Shown one piece after another: positions 6,015 through 7,365 of a stretch of 7,365 nt of DNA. The first letter of the stretch is position 1. Each line of letters starts with the position of its first letter. The stretch lies in assembly GCA_964648005.1 (NCBI GenBank), contig CAZYKR010000223.1:1-7365 (forward strand). The letters run 5' to 3'. The stretch comes from JAGQTE01 sp964648005 (GTDB lineage: Bacteria; Actinomycetota; Acidimicrobiia; Acidimicrobiales; Acidimicrobilacustridaceae). Both the position numbers and the translations under genes were made by a program. The notes under the pieces are model-generated. The model made no database searches. It was not told the origin of the DNA and saw only the letters and a list, made by a program, of their open reading frames with translations.

Positions 6015-6625
6015 GCGACGCCGAGGCCGGCGGGCGCAGCCCGAACGTCGTCTGGCACCCCGGTGCCATCGGGCGGGACGAACGCTGGCGCGCCGACCGC
6101 CTCGGGGGCACCACGGTGTGGTTCACCGGGCTGTCGGGTTCGGGCAAGTCGTCAGTGGCGGTCGAGGTGGAGCGCCAGCTGCTCGCCGCCGGTCGCGCCG
6201 CCTACCTGCTCGACGGCGACAACCTGCGGCACGGGCTGAACGGCGACCTCGGCTTCTCGCCCGAGGACCGCAACGAGAACGTGCGACGCGTGGCGGAGGT
6301 GGCGCGGTTGTTCGCCGATGCCGGCATGATCGCACTCGTGCCGTTGATCAGCCCGTACCGCGCCGGGCGGGCACGGGCCCGCGCCGTGCACGACGCAGCC
6401 GGCCTCGGGTTCATCGAGGTCTTCATCGACACGCCGATCGAGCTCTGCGAGCAACGCGACCCCAAGGGCCTCTACGCCAAGGCACGCGCCGGTGAGCTGC
6501 GTGGCTTCACGGGCATCGATGACCCCTACGAGGCGCCCGAGACACCCGAGTTGCGCCTCACGCCGGACGTCGGTGATCCGGCGGCGCAGGCCGCGGTCGT
6601 CGTCGCCCTCCTCGACGCCGGCTGA
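6011..6625 (+). CDS. cysC: Adenylylsulfate (APS) kinase CysC
   Basis: The product has 204 residues, the usual length of stand-alone APS kinases. Seen: NVVWHPG at 12-18, Walker A GLSGSGKSS at 40-48, DGDN at 68-71, the substrate-binding GFSPEDRNENVRR at 81-93, LISPYR at 112-117 (Ser114 is at the position phosphorylated in the E. coli enzyme), and a C-terminal block at 136-181 with VFIDTP, RDPKGLYAKARAGE and FTGIDDPYEAPETPEL. The enzyme transfers phosphate from ATP to the 3'-OH of APS, giving PAPS for reductive assimilation or for sulfotransferases. The GTG start overlaps the cysN stop by four bases (GTGA) and has no good Shine-Dalgarno, implying translational coupling. It is the last gene of the operon, ending 20 bp from the convergent membrane-protein gene. 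Its presence means the pathway here proceeds through PAPS, consistent with the adjacent cysQ. Confidence 0.96.
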   Translation: MSDAEAGGRSPNVVWHPGAIGRDERWRADRLGGTTVWFTGLSGSGKSSVAVEVERQLLAAGRAAYLLDGDNLRHGLNGDLGFSPEDRNENVRRVAEVARLFADAGMIALVPLISPYRAGRARARAVHDAAGLGFIEVFIDTPIELCEQRDPKGLYAKARAGELRGFTGIDDPYEAPETPELRLTPDVGDPAAQAAVVVALLDAG

Positions 6626-6654
6626 GCGCCGCGCCCGATCGGTCGTCAGCGCTC
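6624..6654. terminator. Weak stem-loop between convergent cysC and membrane-protein gene
   Basis: GAGCGC (6624-6629) pairs with GCGCTC (6649-6654), a six-pair GC-rich stem over a 19-nt interior that also contains the palindrome CCGATCGG (6635-6642). The arms overlap the ends of both convergent genes. There is no T-run on either strand, so it is not a classical intrinsic terminator; it may act as a bidirectional pause or 3'-end structure, or be chance in GC-rich DNA. Confidence 0.25.
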
Positions 6655-6987
6655 GGAGCGGCCGAGCTCGACGGCGCGCGCCACCAGCTTGCGCAACGCC
6701 GTCTCGTCGGTGCCCTCCGCCGCCAGCGCCTCGATGCGCGCCTCCACATCGGCGGCGACTGCGTCGTCCGCCCGCGCCGGCGGTGGCGACTCGTCGGTGC
6801 CCCGGCGCCGGAACGCGTCCGGACCGACGACCGCCGTGAGCACGATCAGGAACAGGACCGCCACCGCCGTGGCCAACCCGAAGGTCACGGCCATGCCGTT
6901 GGAGTCTCGGATCGAGCCGACGATCATGCCGGCGATGCCGAGGACGCACACGCCGATGACGGCGAAGCGGACGGCGCGGGGAGACAT
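6646..6987 (-). CDS. Small two-helix membrane protein of unknown function
   Basis: The product has 113 residues and I do not recognise a family. Seen: a short basic N-terminus, a first hydrophobic segment at about 7-25, a polar turn with SIRDSNG at 25-31, a second hydrophobic segment at about 32-54, then PDAFRRRGTDE, a Pro/Ala linker, and a charged, probably helical tail at 76-113 ending in LVARAVELGRSER. The arginine cluster after helix 2 suggests, by the positive-inside rule, a helical hairpin with both ends in the cytoplasm. ATG at 6987 is chosen because the first helix starts within seven residues; a Shine-Dalgarno is not clear. It lies 11 bp after the ettA stop on the same strand, so it is probably read from the ettA transcript. 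The overlapping plus-strand frame at 6689-7009 looks like a shadow, lacking the coherent membrane pattern. Confidence 0.7.
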   Translation of the reverse strand: MSPRAVRFAVIGVCVLGIAGMIVGSIRDSNGMAVTFGLATAVAVLFLIVLTAVVGPDAFRRRGTDESPPPARADDAVAADVEARIEALAAEGTDETALRKLVARAVELGRSER

Positions 6988-6998
6988 CGCAGCGGGGC

Positions 6999-7365
6999 TC
7001 AGCGGGTGAGCGGCTTGTACTTGATGCGGTGCGGCTGGTCGGCGTCGGCGCCGAGCTCCTTGCGCCGGAAGGCCTCGTACTCCGAGAAGTTCCCCTCGAA
7101 CCAGCGCACCGCCGAGTCGCCTTCGAACGCCAGGATGTGCGTCGCCACGCGGTCGAGGAACCAGCGGTCGTGGCTGATGATCACGGCGCAGCCCGGGAAG
7201 GCGTCGAGGCCCTCTTCCAGCGCGCGGAGCGTGTCGACGTCGAGGTCGTTGGTCGGCTCGTCGAGCAGCAGCACGTTGCCGCCGCGCTTGAGGGTCTTGG
7301 CCAGGTGCACGCGGTTGCGCTCGCCGCCGGAGAGCACCCCGACCGACTTCTGCTGATCCGATCCG
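6999..7365 (-). CDS. ettA: Energy-dependent translational throttle protein EttA, C-terminal part (5' end cut by window)
   Basis: About 121 complete codons of the last part of an ABC-F ATPase are visible, running off the right edge. Seen: SDQQK, the ABC signature LSGGER followed by NRVHLAKTLKRGGN, Walker B LLLDEPTNDLD, the D-loop/H-loop region ISHDRWFLDRVATHIL, then FEGNFSEYEAFRRKELGADA and RIKYKPLTR at the C-terminus. The NFSEYE and LGADA...RIKYK ending is characteristic of EttA rather than other ABC-F proteins. Family knowledge: EttA binds the ribosomal E site and gates entry into elongation according to the ATP/ADP ratio. It has no membrane domains. An internal GTG at 7337 is a valine codon in the signature region and not the start. 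The gene is followed closely by the small membrane-protein gene, with no functional link visible to the sulfur genes. Confidence 0.93.
   Translation of the reverse strand, partial: GSDQQKSVGVLSGGERNRVHLAKTLKRGGNVLLLDEPTNDLDVDTLRALEEGLDAFPGCAVIISHDRWFLDRVATHILAFEGDSAVRWFEGNFSEYEAFRRKELGADADQPHRIKYKPLTR

Noticed and set aside
1..7365. CRISPR array, tRNA/rRNA, insertion sequence, attachment site or defence system.
   Set aside because: No spaced direct repeats, cloverleaf, transposase or integrase motifs, or terminal repeats were seen on either strand.

Overview
This is a high-GC (roughly 70% by eye), gene-dense bacterial chromosome segment. Three things point to an actinobacterium: the composition, the near absence of Shine-Dalgarno sequences, and start codons placed directly behind TANNNT-type -10 elements (leaderless transcription). 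CysN and CysC are separate proteins, whereas mycobacteria fuse them. I lean weakly towards an Acidimicrobiia-like lineage but cannot prove it. There are eight protein genes, two of them cut by the window edges. I see no RNA genes, mobile elements, CRISPR arrays or long repeats, and no intergenic gap exceeds about 90 bp.

Left part (1-2964). A secreted lipoprotein of the alpha/beta-hydrolase fold (minus strand, 3' end missing) is divergent from a family III (CaiB/BaiF-type) CoA-transferase (plus strand). They are separated by 22 bp that hold a perfect 12-bp palindrome. This palindrome presents TAGGGT to both strands at the same 6-nt distance from both start codons. The CoA-transferase converges on a crotonase-family (enoyl-CoA hydratase-like) gene, and the two stop codons share the tetranucleotide CTAG.

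Middle part (2152-6625). This is a sulfate-activation locus. cysQ (PAP phosphatase), followed 11 bp later by the crotonase gene, is read leftward. cysD, cysN and cysC are read rightward from the same 85-bp divergent promoter region. CysD and CysN form ATP sulfurylase (sulfate + ATP to APS, coupled to GTP hydrolysis), CysC phosphorylates APS to PAPS, and CysQ removes the PAP left after PAPS is reduced or used by sulfotransferases. cysD/cysN overlap by 1 base and cysN/cysC by 4, so the three are a translationally coupled operon. No sulfate transporter, PAPS/APS reductase or sulfite reductase is in the window.

Right part (6646-7365). A small two-helix membrane protein of unknown role lies 11 bp downstream of the 3' end of an ABC-F gene recognisable as ettA, both on the minus strand and converging on cysC.

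All the genes belong to recognisable families, except the small membrane protein. I did not find a new multi-gene system. The most notable signal is regulatory: the symmetric, apparently leaderless bidirectional promoter at 972-983, with a less symmetric counterpart between cysQ and cysD.
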